Source: Mariniflexile sp044335535
GTDB taxonomy: Bacteria > Bacteroidota > Bacteroidia > Flavobacteriales > Flavobacteriaceae
Direction of reading: 5' to 3'
DNA: 64,000 nt
Assembly: GCF_044335535.1 (NCBI RefSeq)
Contig: NZ_JBIQVZ010000006.1
Span: 62,001 to 126,000, forward strand
Below, one piece after another: positions 26,142-35,706 of the stretch. A program made the translations under genes and the position numbers. Numbering within the stretch: the stretch's first letter is position 1; the number at the start of each line of letters is the position of its first letter. Below the pieces are notes generated by a model that saw nothing but the letters and a program-made list of their open reading frames with translations, did not search any database and was not told the DNA's origin.

Positions 26142-26192
26142 TGAACTCATCTTGACTTATTTGCTTCAACCAAAAAAATCAAGATGAGTTCA
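26142..26192. repeat. Short, internally deleted palindrome ('TGAACTCATCTTGA' ends)
   Basis: TGAACTCATCTTGA (26142-26155) and TCAAGATGAGTTCA (26179-26192) are perfect inverted ends. The core 'TTGCTTCAACCAAAAAAA' matches the right inner flank of the 216-bp palindrome at 52969-53184, which has the same ends. This copy looks like a deletion derivative. Confidence 0.7.
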
Positions 26193-26236
26193 TTATATAC
26201 CAAAGAACTAAACAATAATAACTATAACATTTAGAA

Positions 26237-28384
26237 ATGAAACTAATGAAATCATCAGTCTACAGGCTTATTTTAATGTGCTTTACAGTAGCAATTTTGT
26301 TTTCTTGTAAAGAAGTTAAATACACTAATTATCTATTTACCTATTTCACTGGAAATGAGCATGGAGAAGAAGCCATCCGTTATGCCTTGAGTAGCAATGG
26401 TTACAATTATTATGCGCTTAATAACAATCAACCTATAATAGATTCAAAAAGAATAAGCTCTTCTGGAGGTGTGAGAGACCCTCACATTTTACGTGGTGCA
26501 GATGGAAAAACGTTTTATATGGTGGTTACAGATTTGTATGTAACAGAACAAGGTTGGAACAACTATGCCATGATTTTAATGAAATCAACAGATTTGATTA
26601 ATTGGTCGTCAAGCATTATAAACATCCCTGAAACATATCCGCAGGAATATGGTGATATTAAGCGTGTTTGGGCACCACAAACCATTTACGATAAAACAAC
26701 CAATCAGTACATGATTTACTGGTCTATGCTAGGAGATACAGGACCAGATATTATTTACTACGCTTACGCAAATAAAGATTTTACAGGATTAGCAACTACC
26801 CCAAAACAATTGTTTTATAGCCCATCAAACAGTGCCTGTATAGATGGTGATATTATTTATAATGATGGGAAGTATCACCTATTTTTTAAGAACGAAAGTG
26901 CTGGAGGAGGTATTAGGCAAGCGGTATCTGATAAAATAAATGAAGGTTATGTTCAGTTAGATGGTTTTTTCGATCAAACAGATGCGGCAGTAGAAGGCTC
27001 TGGAATTTTTAAGTTGATTGATTCAGATGAATATATTTTAATGTACGATATGTACACATCAGGAAAATATCAGTTTACTAAAACAAAAGATTTGCAAAAC
27101 TTTACTATTGTAGATGATGAAATTTCTATGAATTTCCATCCAAGGCATGGTACCGTAATTCCTATTACAGAAGAAGAAACTCAGGCTTTAATTCAAAAAT
27201 GGGGCTTGTTGGATAAAAGTGCCTTTGTAAATTTTAATTCTGATGCCGTTAGGAAACATAATGTTGATATAAATGACGAATCAGGTACAATGTACATTCC
27301 TGTAAAATTGGGAACAGACATAACAAATTTAGACCTAAAAATTCAAACGGTGCCGTGGGTTAATCTAAAAACCACAGGAGTACAGGATTTTTCAAAAGGT
27401 GCTGTAGATTATGTTGTTGAATCAGCAGGAAAATCAAAAACGTACAAAGTTTCGGTTCATGAGGATAACAATCCTGTTTTAAGTGGGTTTTATGCCGATC
27501 CGGAAATTATTTATTCCCATAAAAATAACAAATACTACATCTATCCAACAAGTGATGGTTTTACAGGGTGGTCCGGTACGTATTTTAAAACATTCTCATC
27601 ACCAGATTTAATTAATTGGACAGATGAAGGTGTGATCCTTGACTTAAAAAAGGATGTAAGTTGGGCAGACAGAAATGCCTGGGCGCCTTGTTCTATTGAA
27701 AAGAAAATTAATGGTGCTTATAAATATTTTTATTATTTCACGGCAGCACAGAAAATAGGGGTAGCAGTATCAGACAATCCAACAGGCCCTTTTGTAGATT
27801 CTGGAGAACCATTGATTTCAGAAAGACCAGAAGGAGCTAAAGGCGGTCAAGAAATAGACCCAGATATTTTTACTGATCCAGTGTCTGGGAAAAGCTATCT
27901 GTACTGGGGCAATGGCCACATGGCGTGTGTTGAGTTAAATGACGATATGGTCTCTATGAAGCCAAACACCTTAAAACTTTTAAATCCAGATAACACTTTT
28001 AGGGAAGGTACCGAGGTTTTTTATAGAAACGGAAAATACTACTTTATGTGGTCTGAAGACGATACAAGAAGTCCAAACTATAGAGTAAGATATGCCACTT
28101 CAGATGCTCCAACAGGGCCATTAAATATTCCAGAAAATAACATTGTAATAGAAAAAAGACCAGAAGATGGCATTTACGGTACTGGGCACAATAGTGTGAT
28201 ACAAACACCAGATACCGATACATGGCATATTGTCTACCACCGTTTTAACAGGCCTAACGGTATTACAATGGGAAGAGCTGCAGGGTTTAACAGGGAAGTC
28301 TGTATAGATAAATTGGAATTTAATGCCGATGGAAGTATCAAGCCTGTAAAACCAACGGTGTCTGGAATAAAATCAATAGAATAA
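26237..28384 (+). CDS. Lipoprotein with two GH43-type propeller domains
   Basis: This 715-residue lipoprotein (lipobox 'AILFSC', ~residue 24) carries two five-bladed propellers. Domain 1 (~30-320) has D81 in 'GVRDPHILRG', an aspartate in 'IDGDIIYNDGKYHLFF' and a glutamate in 'VEGSGIF'. Domain 2 (~415-705) has D421 in 'FYADPEI', D541 in 'IDPDIF' and E590 in 'FREGTEVF', the base, pKa-modulator and acid of GH43. A short linker resembling a bacterial Ig-like strand set (~325-410) joins them. Both domains keep likely triads, so both may be active. GH43 includes arabinosidases, xylosidases and beta-1,3-galactosidases; context favours galactan or arabinan. The GH31 gene follows after 4 bases, so they share a transcript. 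Confidence 0.88.
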   Translation: MKLMKSSVYRLILMCFTVAILFSCKEVKYTNYLFTYFTGNEHGEEAIRYALSSNGYNYYALNNNQPIIDSKRISSSGGVRDPHILRGADGKTFYMVVTDLYVTEQGWNNYAMILMKSTDLINWSSSIINIPETYPQEYGDIKRVWAPQTIYDKTTNQYMIYWSMLGDTGPDIIYYAYANKDFTGLATTPKQLFYSPSNSACIDGDIIYNDGKYHLFFKNESAGGGIRQAVSDKINEGYVQLDGFFDQTDAAVEGSGIFKLIDSDEYILMYDMYTSGKYQFTKTKDLQNFTIVDDEISMNFHPRHGTVIPITEEETQALIQKWGLLDKSAFVNFNSDAVRKHNVDINDESGTMYIPVKLGTDITNLDLKIQTVPWVNLKTTGVQDFSKGAVDYVVESAGKSKTYKVSVHEDNNPVLSGFYADPEIIYSHKNNKYYIYPTSDGFTGWSGTYFKTFSSPDLINWTDEGVILDLKKDVSWADRNAWAPCSIEKKINGAYKYFYYFTAAQKIGVAVSDNPTGPFVDSGEPLISERPEGAKGGQEIDPDIFTDPVSGKSYLYWGNGHMACVELNDDMVSMKPNTLKLLNPDNTFREGTEVFYRNGKYYFMWSEDDTRSPNYRVRYATSDAPTGPLNIPENNIVIEKRPEDGIYGTGHNSVIQTPDTDTWHIVYHRFNRPNGITMGRAAGFNREVCIDKLEFNADGSIKPVKPTVSGIKSIE

Positions 28385-28388
28385 GTTT

Positions 28389-30773
28389 ATGAAAAAAGTA
28401 ATTTTAAGTATAATTGCATTAAGTTTTGTTCTATTCACTTCATTCTCCAATGAAAAAAAGTATGTAAAATCAGAAAACGGAATCATTGCAACCGTTGGAG
28501 AAACCAAGATCCAAATTCAATTTTATTCATCTTCAATTGTAAGGGTGTTAAAGTCCCCTTCCGGTTCTAATTTAAAGAAAGAATCGCTCACAGTCATTAA
28601 GCCGTTAGAAGATCTAAAACTAAAGATATCAAACAAGAAAGATATTATTGTTTTAAAATCAAAAGACATAAAAGTTCAGTTAAATTTAAAAACAGGAGAG
28701 GTTTTGTACGAAGACTTGAAAGGCAATAGTCTGTTAAGTGAGCAAAGCGTGGAAAATCAATTTACACCTTTCAATGATGCAGGGAAACAAAGCTATATGG
28801 TAAAGCAATCGTTTCAGCTTGCCGCAGATGAGGCCATATATGGTTTAGGGCAATTACAAAATGGTAAGCTCAAGCAAAACAACCAAGAGGTCACGTTAAA
28901 AAACAGCAACCATAATATTACTATACCATATTTTTATTCTATAAAGGGTTACAGCGTTTTTTGGGATAATTATGCTGAGACAAAGTTTGTGGATTCTGAC
29001 CAAGAAACATCGTTTGAATCCTTGGGAGATTGTGTTGATTATTATTTTATGTATGGAAAAGGAGGCGCAGGAGCCATAACTAAAATGAGGGATTTAACAG
29101 GTCAGGCACCCATGTTTCCTTTATGGACCTATGGGTATTGGCAATCACGAGAGCGCTATAAAACCCAGGATGAACTATTAAGTGTCGTAAAAAAGTATAG
29201 AGATTTAGAAGTGCCTTTGGACGGTATTATCCAGGATTGGAGATATTGGGGAGAAGATAGCTTATGGAATGCCATGAAATGGGATGTCGATAGATTTCCA
29301 AACCCAAAAGAAATGGCTGATAAGGTGCACGCTATGAATGCCCATTTAATGGTAGTTGCATGGCCAGGTTTTGGACCGTTGACGGAACAATACGCTGTAT
29401 TTAAAGATAAAGATATGCTGATTGATTTTGATACGTGGCCACCAAAGAGTGGTACAAAGCCATACGATGTTTACGACGCAGAAGCTAGGGATATTTATTG
29501 GAACTATTTAAATAAAGGGGTGTTTTCAAAAGGAACGGATGCTTGGTGGCTGGATTCCACAGAACCAGACCATATTAATGTGAAAGACAGTGATTTTGAT
29601 CAACAAACAAAATTAGGATCCTACCGCTCAGTATCAAATGCATTTTCTTTAGAACACACAAAAGGTATCTATGAACACCAAAGAAAAACCACCGAAAGCA
29701 AAAGGGTATATATATTAACCAGGTCAGCATTTGCAGGGCAACAACGTCATGCAGCAAATTCATGGTCTGGCGATGTTCAATCCTCTTGGGATGCTTTAAG
29801 AGAACAAATTCCTGCTGCACTAAACTTCACCATATGTGGGATACCTTATTGGAATGCAGATATAGGAGGTTTTTTTGCAGGGAGACATCGTAAAGGAGGC
29901 GGTGTGGAAAATCCTGAGTTTAAAGAACTGTATGTGCGTTGGGCTCAGTTTGCAACCTTTACGCCTATGATGCGTTCACATGGTACAGGCTTGCCAAGAG
30001 AAATTTATCAATTTGGAAATAGAGGTGATTGGGCTTTTGATGCCATTGAAAAATCAATCAAATTAAGATATAGATTGTTGCCTTATTTGTATTCAACCGC
30101 TTGGAAAGTAACAAATCAATCCGATTCGTTCATGAAAGCACTTCCATTGGAATATCCAAAAGACGAAAAAACACTAAATATTGCAGATGAATATATTTTT
30201 GGAAGCTCATTTTTAGTTGCTCCCGTAATAAATCAAATGTATTCCAAAGGAAAAGACGAAAACATGGTTGAAGATTTTAGTGAAGTTAAAAATCGTTCGG
30301 TTTACTTGCCTGAATCAAATAACTGGATTGATTTCTGGACAGGAGAAACCATAAAAGGTGGTCAAGAAATAGTTAGGGAAACTCCTATAGATATCATGCC
30401 ATTATATGTAAAAGCAGGTGCCATCATTCCTTGGGGACCAGAGGTACAATATGCGAATGAAAAAAATTGGGAATCTTTAGAAATACGGGTTTATCCAGGA
30501 TCCGATTGCGAATTTACTTTATACAATGATGAAGGGGACAATTATAATTACGAAGAAGGAAAATATAGCACGATTAACTTTAAATGGGATGACAAGTCAA
30601 AAAAATTAACCATAGGAGAACAACAGGGAGATTATAAAGGTATCATAAAGCAATATGACTTTAAAATTGCTTTAGTCGGTAATGATAATGGAGTTGGTTT
30701 GGAGAGTTCAAAAAAATATGAATTAGTTTCCTATAGTGGCGCTCAAAAAACAATACATCTAACTGGAAAATAA
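28389..30773 (+). CDS. GH31 alpha-glycosidase (alpha-xylosidase/glucosidase-like)
   Basis: This 794-residue secreted enzyme has a signal peptide (~1-22), an N-terminal beta domain, a GH31 TIM barrel (~225-590) and C-terminal beta domains. The nucleophile is D389 in 'WWLDSTEPDH' and the acid/base D462 in 'SWSGDVQSSW'; 'GTDAWWLDS' and 'PYWNADIGGF' are typical. GH31 covers alpha-glucosidases, alpha-xylosidases and some alpha-galactosidases, so the exact substrate is open. It starts 4 bases after the GH43-GH43 stop. A 38-base stretch encoding 'QSSWDALREQIP' is repeated at 36173-36210 with one mismatch. A 161-bp palindrome starts one base after its stop codon. Confidence 0.9.
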   Translation: MKKVILSIIALSFVLFTSFSNEKKYVKSENGIIATVGETKIQIQFYSSSIVRVLKSPSGSNLKKESLTVIKPLEDLKLKISNKKDIIVLKSKDIKVQLNLKTGEVLYEDLKGNSLLSEQSVENQFTPFNDAGKQSYMVKQSFQLAADEAIYGLGQLQNGKLKQNNQEVTLKNSNHNITIPYFYSIKGYSVFWDNYAETKFVDSDQETSFESLGDCVDYYFMYGKGGAGAITKMRDLTGQAPMFPLWTYGYWQSRERYKTQDELLSVVKKYRDLEVPLDGIIQDWRYWGEDSLWNAMKWDVDRFPNPKEMADKVHAMNAHLMVVAWPGFGPLTEQYAVFKDKDMLIDFDTWPPKSGTKPYDVYDAEARDIYWNYLNKGVFSKGTDAWWLDSTEPDHINVKDSDFDQQTKLGSYRSVSNAFSLEHTKGIYEHQRKTTESKRVYILTRSAFAGQQRHAANSWSGDVQSSWDALREQIPAALNFTICGIPYWNADIGGFFAGRHRKGGGVENPEFKELYVRWAQFATFTPMMRSHGTGLPREIYQFGNRGDWAFDAIEKSIKLRYRLLPYLYSTAWKVTNQSDSFMKALPLEYPKDEKTLNIADEYIFGSSFLVAPVINQMYSKGKDENMVEDFSEVKNRSVYLPESNNWIDFWTGETIKGGQEIVRETPIDIMPLYVKAGAIIPWGPEVQYANEKNWESLEIRVYPGSDCEFTLYNDEGDNYNYEEGKYSTINFKWDDKSKKLTIGEQQGDYKGIIKQYDFKIALVGNDNGVGLESSKKYELVSYSGAQKTIHLTGK

Positions 30774-30774
30774 T

Positions 30775-30935
30775 GAAGTGGTTTAAACTTTTTTGATTGA
30801 AGCGAAAATCAGTCATTTTTTGTCCAATCGAAGCCTTTTTAGAGTTGCATAGCATTGCTACGGAAAGAAAAAAAGACGTAGAGTGGGCAAAAAAAGGCGA
30901 TTTTTTAGCCAATTGAGAAAAGTTTAAACCACTTC
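30775..30935. repeat. Long palindrome with 18-bp ends after GH31
   Basis: GAAGTGGTTTAAACTTTT (30775-30792) and AAAAGTTTAAACCACTTC (30918-30935) are perfect inverted ends. The centre has 'GCATAGCATTGCTACGG', a TAGC/GCTA turn like that of the other palindromes in this window, and 'GATTGAAGCGAAAA' matches the inner right arm of the 52969 element in inverse. Confidence 0.7.
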
Positions 30936-31002
30936 AATAAATATTTTTTGGGAGCTTCCTGATTCTTTAAATACTTAAAATAAAAAACCATTCACAGGAA
31001 AA

Positions 31003-32091
31003 ATGAAGAACTTAATAAGTATAAATCTATTCCTTGCTATAGTGGTTTTCTTTAATTGTAAATCATTAAGAGAAGGAATAAAAACCACTAAGGAAGAACC
31101 AAAGGATACGGGTGCTTATCTTATGGTATACTTTAAAGATGATGACCATAGTTTGCATATGGCATTAAGTACCGATGGCTATAGTTTTACCGATGTAAAT
31201 CAAGGAAAAGCAGTGGTGTTAGGCGATACCATTGCAAGTCAACAAGGCATTCGAGACCCTCACATCTCTAGAGGACCAGATGGTGCTTTTTATATGGTAA
31301 TGACCGATCTTCACATTTTTGGTAAAGAACAAGGTTTGCGAGACACCCAATGGGAAAGACCTGCTGAAAAATACGATTGGGGCAACAACCGTGGCTTCGT
31401 ACTTATGAAATCGTACGACCTGATTCATTGGATACACAGTAATTTCCTGTTTGATGAAGCTTTCGAAGGTTATGAAGATATGGGTTGTGCCTGGGCGCCT
31501 CAAACGATTTACGATCCGAAGGAGAAAAAAATGATGGTGTATTTCACCATGAGAATGGGGCACGGGTTAACAAAAATGTATTATGCTTACGCCAATGAAG
31601 ATTTTACAAAATTAATTACCGAACCTCAACTGTTGTTTGACTACCCAAATGAAAAGATTCAAGTGTTGGATGCCGATATAACGTCTTTACCAGATGGTCG
31701 TTATTGTATGATGTATGTCGCGCAGGAAAATCTAGGAGGTATAAAAATGGCGTTTTCAAACGAAATAAATAAGGGATATGGATACAATCCGGAATGGATT
31801 GATTCAGAACCAGGTTCTTGCGAAGCACCCAACGTATGGAAACGATTGGACAGCGAAACATGGGTGCTTATGTATGATATTTTCAGTATAAAACCACACA
31901 ATTTTGGTTTTGTTGAAACTACGGATTTTAAAACCTTTAAAAATTTAGGGCATTTTAATAAAGGTGAAATGAAAACAACAAATTTCACGTCACCTAAGCA
32001 CGGTGCTGTTATTCCTTTAACTACATTAGAAGCTATCCGGTTGTCAAACCATTGGGGAATGTCACCTTCATTTAAAAATGAAGAACCATGA
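31003..32091 (+). CDS. Single-domain GH43-like lipoprotein
   Basis: This 362-residue lipoprotein (lipobox 'VVFFNC', ~residue 19) is one five-bladed propeller. It is homologous to the first domain of the two-domain GH43 proteins at 26237, 32088 and 39070: 'GIRDPHISRG' (~82-91), 'CAWAPQTIYDPKEKKMMVYF' (~165-185), an aspartate in 'LDADITSLPDG', and a glutamate in 'SCEAPNVW'. This is the only place in the window where that domain stands alone as a complete gene. Its stop overlaps the next gene's ATG by four bases (ATGA), so the two are translationally coupled. A release of arabinose, xylose or galactose is possible; specificity is not visible. Confidence 0.82.
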   Translation: MKNLISINLFLAIVVFFNCKSLREGIKTTKEEPKDTGAYLMVYFKDDDHSLHMALSTDGYSFTDVNQGKAVVLGDTIASQQGIRDPHISRGPDGAFYMVMTDLHIFGKEQGLRDTQWERPAEKYDWGNNRGFVLMKSYDLIHWIHSNFLFDEAFEGYEDMGCAWAPQTIYDPKEKKMMVYFTMRMGHGLTKMYYAYANEDFTKLITEPQLLFDYPNEKIQVLDADITSLPDGRYCMMYVAQENLGGIKMAFSNEINKGYGYNPEWIDSEPGSCEAPNVWKRLDSETWVLMYDIFSIKPHNFGFVETTDFKTFKNLGHFNKGEMKTTNFTSPKHGAVIPLTTLEAIRLSNHWGMSPSFKNEEP

Positions 32092-33989
32092 AGAAACTAG
32101 TGTTAAAATCGGTTGTTTTATCAATAGTGTGTGTCTTTACCTTACAGGCACAAAATACGAATTTTGAAGGCTATCTATTTGCCTATTTTGAAGGTGCAGC
32201 AGAAAGCAGAAAAAGTGAAGAACAACTGCGTTTTGCAATCAGTGAAGATGCAATTAACTGGACGGCCTTAAATAATAACAAACCTATATTAAATTCAGAC
32301 GACATTTCACAATCTGGAGGTATTCGCGACCCGCATATTTTAAGAGGCGAAGATAAAAACTCATATTACATGGTCGCTACCGATATGTCAACAGCATCAA
32401 ATGGTTGGAAGGAAAATCCGGGAATCGTATTGTTGAAATCTGATAATCTAACTGAATGGAAACACCGTAAAATAAATTTGTCAAAAGATTATCCAGATAA
32501 ATTTGCTGAAGCCTATTGGGTTTGGGCGCCGCAAACCATTTATGATCCTGTGGTCAAAAAATACCTAATTTATTTTACGGTAAAATTTAAAGATGATGAT
32601 AAGTTAGATTTTTATAGTGCTTATGCCAACAAAGATTTTTCAGGATTCGAATCTGTTCCAGCATTAATGTACCGTGCTAAAGACGGCGCCATTGATGGTG
32701 ATATTATTTATAAAGACGGAACGTATCATTTATTCTACAAGGGAAATACCAAAGATGAAAATGGTAAAGAAATTAAAAACGGGATAAAACAGGCAACCAG
32801 CAAATCGTTACAAGGACCGTGGAAGGAATCGTTTGAGTATCTTGATTCTTATGCCAATAATAAAACAACGGTTGAGGGATCTTCAGTTTTTAAGTTGAAT
32901 AATTCTGAAGAATATATTTTAATGTACGATTTATATTCTAGTGGACGCTATGAGTTTCAGCGTAGTAAAGATTTATACAGTTTTACTCAAAAACCAGAAT
33001 CCTTCACCAAAAATTTCCATCCAAGGCACGGAAGCGTTATAGAAATTACCAAGGAAGAATTAAACCGACTTAAAGACCAATGGGGAAATGTATCTGAAAA
33101 GCCAAGGCATTATAAGTCGCAAGGCAACCCCATTTTTACCCATAAATATACTGCCGATCCTGCCGCCCTTGTTGAAGATGATACCCTCTGGTTATATACA
33201 GGTCATGATTTCGAAGGTGGTCAAAAAGGCTATAAAATGAAAGATTGGTGTGTGTTTTCCACTACAGATATGCAAAACTGGACAGAGTTCCCCGTTCCGC
33301 TTAAAATTACAGATTTTCCATGGGCAACGAGTGGAGACGCTTATGCTGGTCATGTTATAGGGAAAAATGGAAAATATTATTGGTATATAAGTACCAATTG
33401 GAGTGGTATAGGAGTAGCAGTTTCCGATAAACCTGAAGGGCCATTTAAAGATGCTTTGGGAAAACCTTTATTAACGAATGAAGATTGTTTTGCCTCTTCA
33501 CATTCATGGGCATGTATAGATCCTGCTATTTTTATTGATGATAACGGACAAACTTGGATTTTCTGGGGAAACAGACAATGTTACTATGCCAAACTAAAAG
33601 AGAATATGATTGAAATTGATGGTGAGGTAAAACAATTAAATTTTGAAGGTTTTGAATTTACGGAAGCCCCTTGGATACATAAACGTAAAGACAAATATTA
33701 TTTAACTTACGCTACAGAATTCCCTGAAAAAATAGCCTATGCCATGGCCGATAGTATTGAAGGCCCTTATGAATACCAAGGCATTTTAAATGAAATAGCT
33801 GGGAATAGCAACACCAACCACCAGGCTATTGTTGAATTTAAAGGGCTATCATATTTTATATATCATAATGGAGGCATACAAACTGATGGTGGGAGCTATA
33901 GCCGATCGGTATGTATTGATAAACTGGAGTATAATAAAGAAGGAACTATAAAGCCGATCATAATGTCGACAACAGGAGTTAATAAATAA
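32088..33989 (+). CDS. Secreted protein with two GH43-type propeller domains
   Basis: This 633-residue protein has a cleavable signal peptide ('LQAQ', ~22) and no lipobox. Domain 1 (~25-330) belongs to the same group as the protein just upstream ('GIRDPHILRG', 'IDGDIIYKDG', 'VEGSSVF'). Domain 2 (~340-630) is a different GH43 branch, with 'YTADPAALVEDDTLWLYTGHD' split at its start as the base loop, 'CIDPAIFID' and 'FTEAPWIHKRKDKYYL' as the acid region. It resembles the arabinan/xylan-type GH43 enzymes. It overlaps the upstream gene by four bases. A decayed copy of part of domain 2 ('PWIYKLKYYLTY...PEKIADAMA') lies at 36210-36320. Confidence 0.88.
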   Translation: MKKLVLKSVVLSIVCVFTLQAQNTNFEGYLFAYFEGAAESRKSEEQLRFAISEDAINWTALNNNKPILNSDDISQSGGIRDPHILRGEDKNSYYMVATDMSTASNGWKENPGIVLLKSDNLTEWKHRKINLSKDYPDKFAEAYWVWAPQTIYDPVVKKYLIYFTVKFKDDDKLDFYSAYANKDFSGFESVPALMYRAKDGAIDGDIIYKDGTYHLFYKGNTKDENGKEIKNGIKQATSKSLQGPWKESFEYLDSYANNKTTVEGSSVFKLNNSEEYILMYDLYSSGRYEFQRSKDLYSFTQKPESFTKNFHPRHGSVIEITKEELNRLKDQWGNVSEKPRHYKSQGNPIFTHKYTADPAALVEDDTLWLYTGHDFEGGQKGYKMKDWCVFSTTDMQNWTEFPVPLKITDFPWATSGDAYAGHVIGKNGKYYWYISTNWSGIGVAVSDKPEGPFKDALGKPLLTNEDCFASSHSWACIDPAIFIDDNGQTWIFWGNRQCYYAKLKENMIEIDGEVKQLNFEGFEFTEAPWIHKRKDKYYLTYATEFPEKIAYAMADSIEGPYEYQGILNEIAGNSNTNHQAIVEFKGLSYFIYHNGGIQTDGGSYSRSVCIDKLEYNKEGTIKPIIMSTTGVNK

Positions 33990-33996
33990 ACAACTC

Positions 33997-34131
33997 CTAT
34001 GGACTTGAAGTCCATAGTTTTGTTTGCAGACTTTTTGTCTGCAAGATTAGTTTGCGAAATTAATCGGTGAAATTTTACCGCAGATTCGCAAATTTTTAAC
34101 ATTTTAGGTAATCTGCGAATTTGCGGTAAAA
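33997..34131. repeat. Cluster of three intergenic hairpins
   Basis: Three stems occur in series: CTATGGACTT/AAGTCCATAG (33997-34017); TTGCAGAC/GTCTGCAA (34024-34044); and TTTTACCGCA with TGCGGTAAAA plus ATTCGCA with TGCGAAT (34073-34131). They separate the GH43 genes from the GH27 leader. The first two are followed by short T runs and may act as weak terminators. Confidence 0.6.
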
Positions 34132-34209
34132 ATTTTTAGAACTAAAAGGGAAATGCACAAAAATGCATAGTTTTAACTATTTCTGTGACCAATAAACAGC
34201 TTACGAAGT

Positions 34210-34298
34210 ATGAAATATCCATGATTAATTCTAATCATATTAGAGGATGGTTATTCGGATATTCATCTGACCTTAAAAAACAATATTATAAACTGATG
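34210..34298 (+). promoter_or_regulatory. Structured leader module ending on the GH27 start codon
   Basis: Seen: mini-ORF ATG-AAA-TAT-CCA-TGA at 34210-34224; P1 AATATCC (34214-34220) with GGATATT (34257-34263); an internal hairpin ATGATTA-ATTC-TAATCAT; a GAGGATGGTTAT segment; P3 CATC (34264-34267) with GATG (34295-34298), extendable to TTCATC/GATGAA; an AAAAAACAATATTATAAAC loop. The last ATG is the chosen start of the GH27 gene. P1 differs in sequence from the 702 and 25618 copies but keeps seven pairs. Confidence 0.6.
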
Positions 34299-35690
34299 AA
34301 ACTAAGCAACGTATTCAAACTAATTGCTATCACTACGATTTTGGTAGCCTGTAAAAACAGTATAAAAAAAGAAATTGTTGTAACCGAAGCACTTAAAAAG
34401 GAGATGGGTTTTAAAGCATGGGCACAAACGCCGCCAATGGGCTGGAATAGTTGGGACTGCTATGGTCCTACGGTAACAGAAGATGAGGTAAAGGCAAACA
34501 CAGATTATATGGCAGAAAAGCTAATGGGCTATGGCTGGGAATATGTTGTGGTCGATATTCGATGGTTTGTGGAGAATACAAAGCGCCATGGTTATAATCA
34601 AAGTGATCCAATTTATGTAATGGACGAATACGGTCGTTATATGCCTGCAGTAAATAAGTTTCCGTCAGCAAAAAATGGAGATGGTTTTAAAGACTTAGCC
34701 GATTACGTACACAGTAAAGGCCTAAAATTTGGAATTCATATCATGCGAGGAATTCCAAAAACTGCAGTTGAAAATAAACTTCCCATAAAAGGAACCAATG
34801 GTATTACGGCAGATCAAATATATTCAACCGAAAACCAGTGTAAATGGTTAAAAGATAATTATACCATTGTAGCCAACAAACCTGGAGCTCAAGAATATTA
34901 TAATTCTATTTTTGAGTTATATGCGAGTTGGGGTGTAGACTTTATTAAGATAGACGATTTGTCAGCACCAATTTATCACAAAGATGAAATTGAATTAATA
35001 AGAAAAGCTATTGATAACTGCGGACGTAATATAGTGTTAAGCACGTCCCCTGGCGAAACACCTGTAAATGCAGCAGGTCATGTAAGTGAACATGCCAATA
35101 TGTGGCGTATGGTAAATGATGTTTGGGACAGTTGGTGGCATATTAAGCATTTAATGGAGGTAAGCCAAGATTGGTTCGATTATATTAAACCGGGTACTTG
35201 GCCAGATTGTGATATGATTCCTTTGGGAAGGTTAGCTATTAGAGGTGAGGTTGGAAAAGACCGTATGGCAAATTTAACCAAGGAGGAACAATATACGTTA
35301 ATGACGTTTTTTACCATTTTTAAATCCCCGTTGTTTTTTGGAGGCGATTTACCTAGTAACGATGCGTTTACGCTGTCGTTGTTAACCAATAAAGAGGTGT
35401 TAAAAATGCATGCGGAAAGTACTAATGTGCGTAAACTGTATTTTGAAAATGAAAAATTAGCAATTACCTCAAAAAATGAAAAGGAAGGTGTGACTTATTT
35501 AGCATTATTCAATGTGTCAGATGCCTCATCACTTGATGTAGAAGTGAAATTATCAGATTTGGGCTTATCAGGAAAAGTTAAGATATCCAATATGTGGAAA
35601 GGCGAAGAAGTTGGTGAGTTTAATCATGTTTTTGCTCAAACGTTAGCCCCTCACGCCTCGGGATTATATAAAATTGAAGCTGTAAAATAA
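34296..35690 (+). CDS. GH27 alpha-galactosidase / beta-L-arabinopyranosidase-like lipoprotein
   Basis: This 464-residue enzyme removes terminal alpha-galactose or beta-L-arabinopyranose. ATG 34296 is chosen because it gives 'MKLSNVFKLIAITTILVAC', a full lipoprotein signal; the frame is open further upstream to 34185 but that part lies in the leader RNA. The barrel begins with 'TPPMGWNSWDCYG'. The nucleophile is D220 in 'FIKIDDLSAP' and the acid/base D275 in 'MWRMVNDVWDSW', aligned with Asp231 of human alpha-galactosidase A. A C-terminal beta domain follows (~390-464). The start codon is in the 3' strand of a leader hairpin, so translation may be controlled. Confidence 0.9.
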   Translation: MKLSNVFKLIAITTILVACKNSIKKEIVVTEALKKEMGFKAWAQTPPMGWNSWDCYGPTVTEDEVKANTDYMAEKLMGYGWEYVVVDIRWFVENTKRHGYNQSDPIYVMDEYGRYMPAVNKFPSAKNGDGFKDLADYVHSKGLKFGIHIMRGIPKTAVENKLPIKGTNGITADQIYSTENQCKWLKDNYTIVANKPGAQEYYNSIFELYASWGVDFIKIDDLSAPIYHKDEIELIRKAIDNCGRNIVLSTSPGETPVNAAGHVSEHANMWRMVNDVWDSWWHIKHLMEVSQDWFDYIKPGTWPDCDMIPLGRLAIRGEVGKDRMANLTKEEQYTLMTFFTIFKSPLFFGGDLPSNDAFTLSLLTNKEVLKMHAESTNVRKLYFENEKLAITSKNEKEGVTYLALFNVSDASSLDVEVKLSDLGLSGKVKISNMWKGEEVGEFNHVFAQTLAPHASGLYKIEAVK

Positions 35691-35706
35691 GTATAATAAT
35701 TAGAAA

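Noticed and set aside
34185..34295. Upstream extension of the GH27 protein
   Set aside because: The extra residues show no signal peptide and overlap the leader RNA. The start at 34296 gives a normal lipoprotein signal.
34293..34300. Hammerhead ribozyme core (CTGATGA) at the GH27 start
   Set aside because: The other leader copies have CAGATGA instead, and the GAAA and cleavage-site elements of a hammerhead are not in place.
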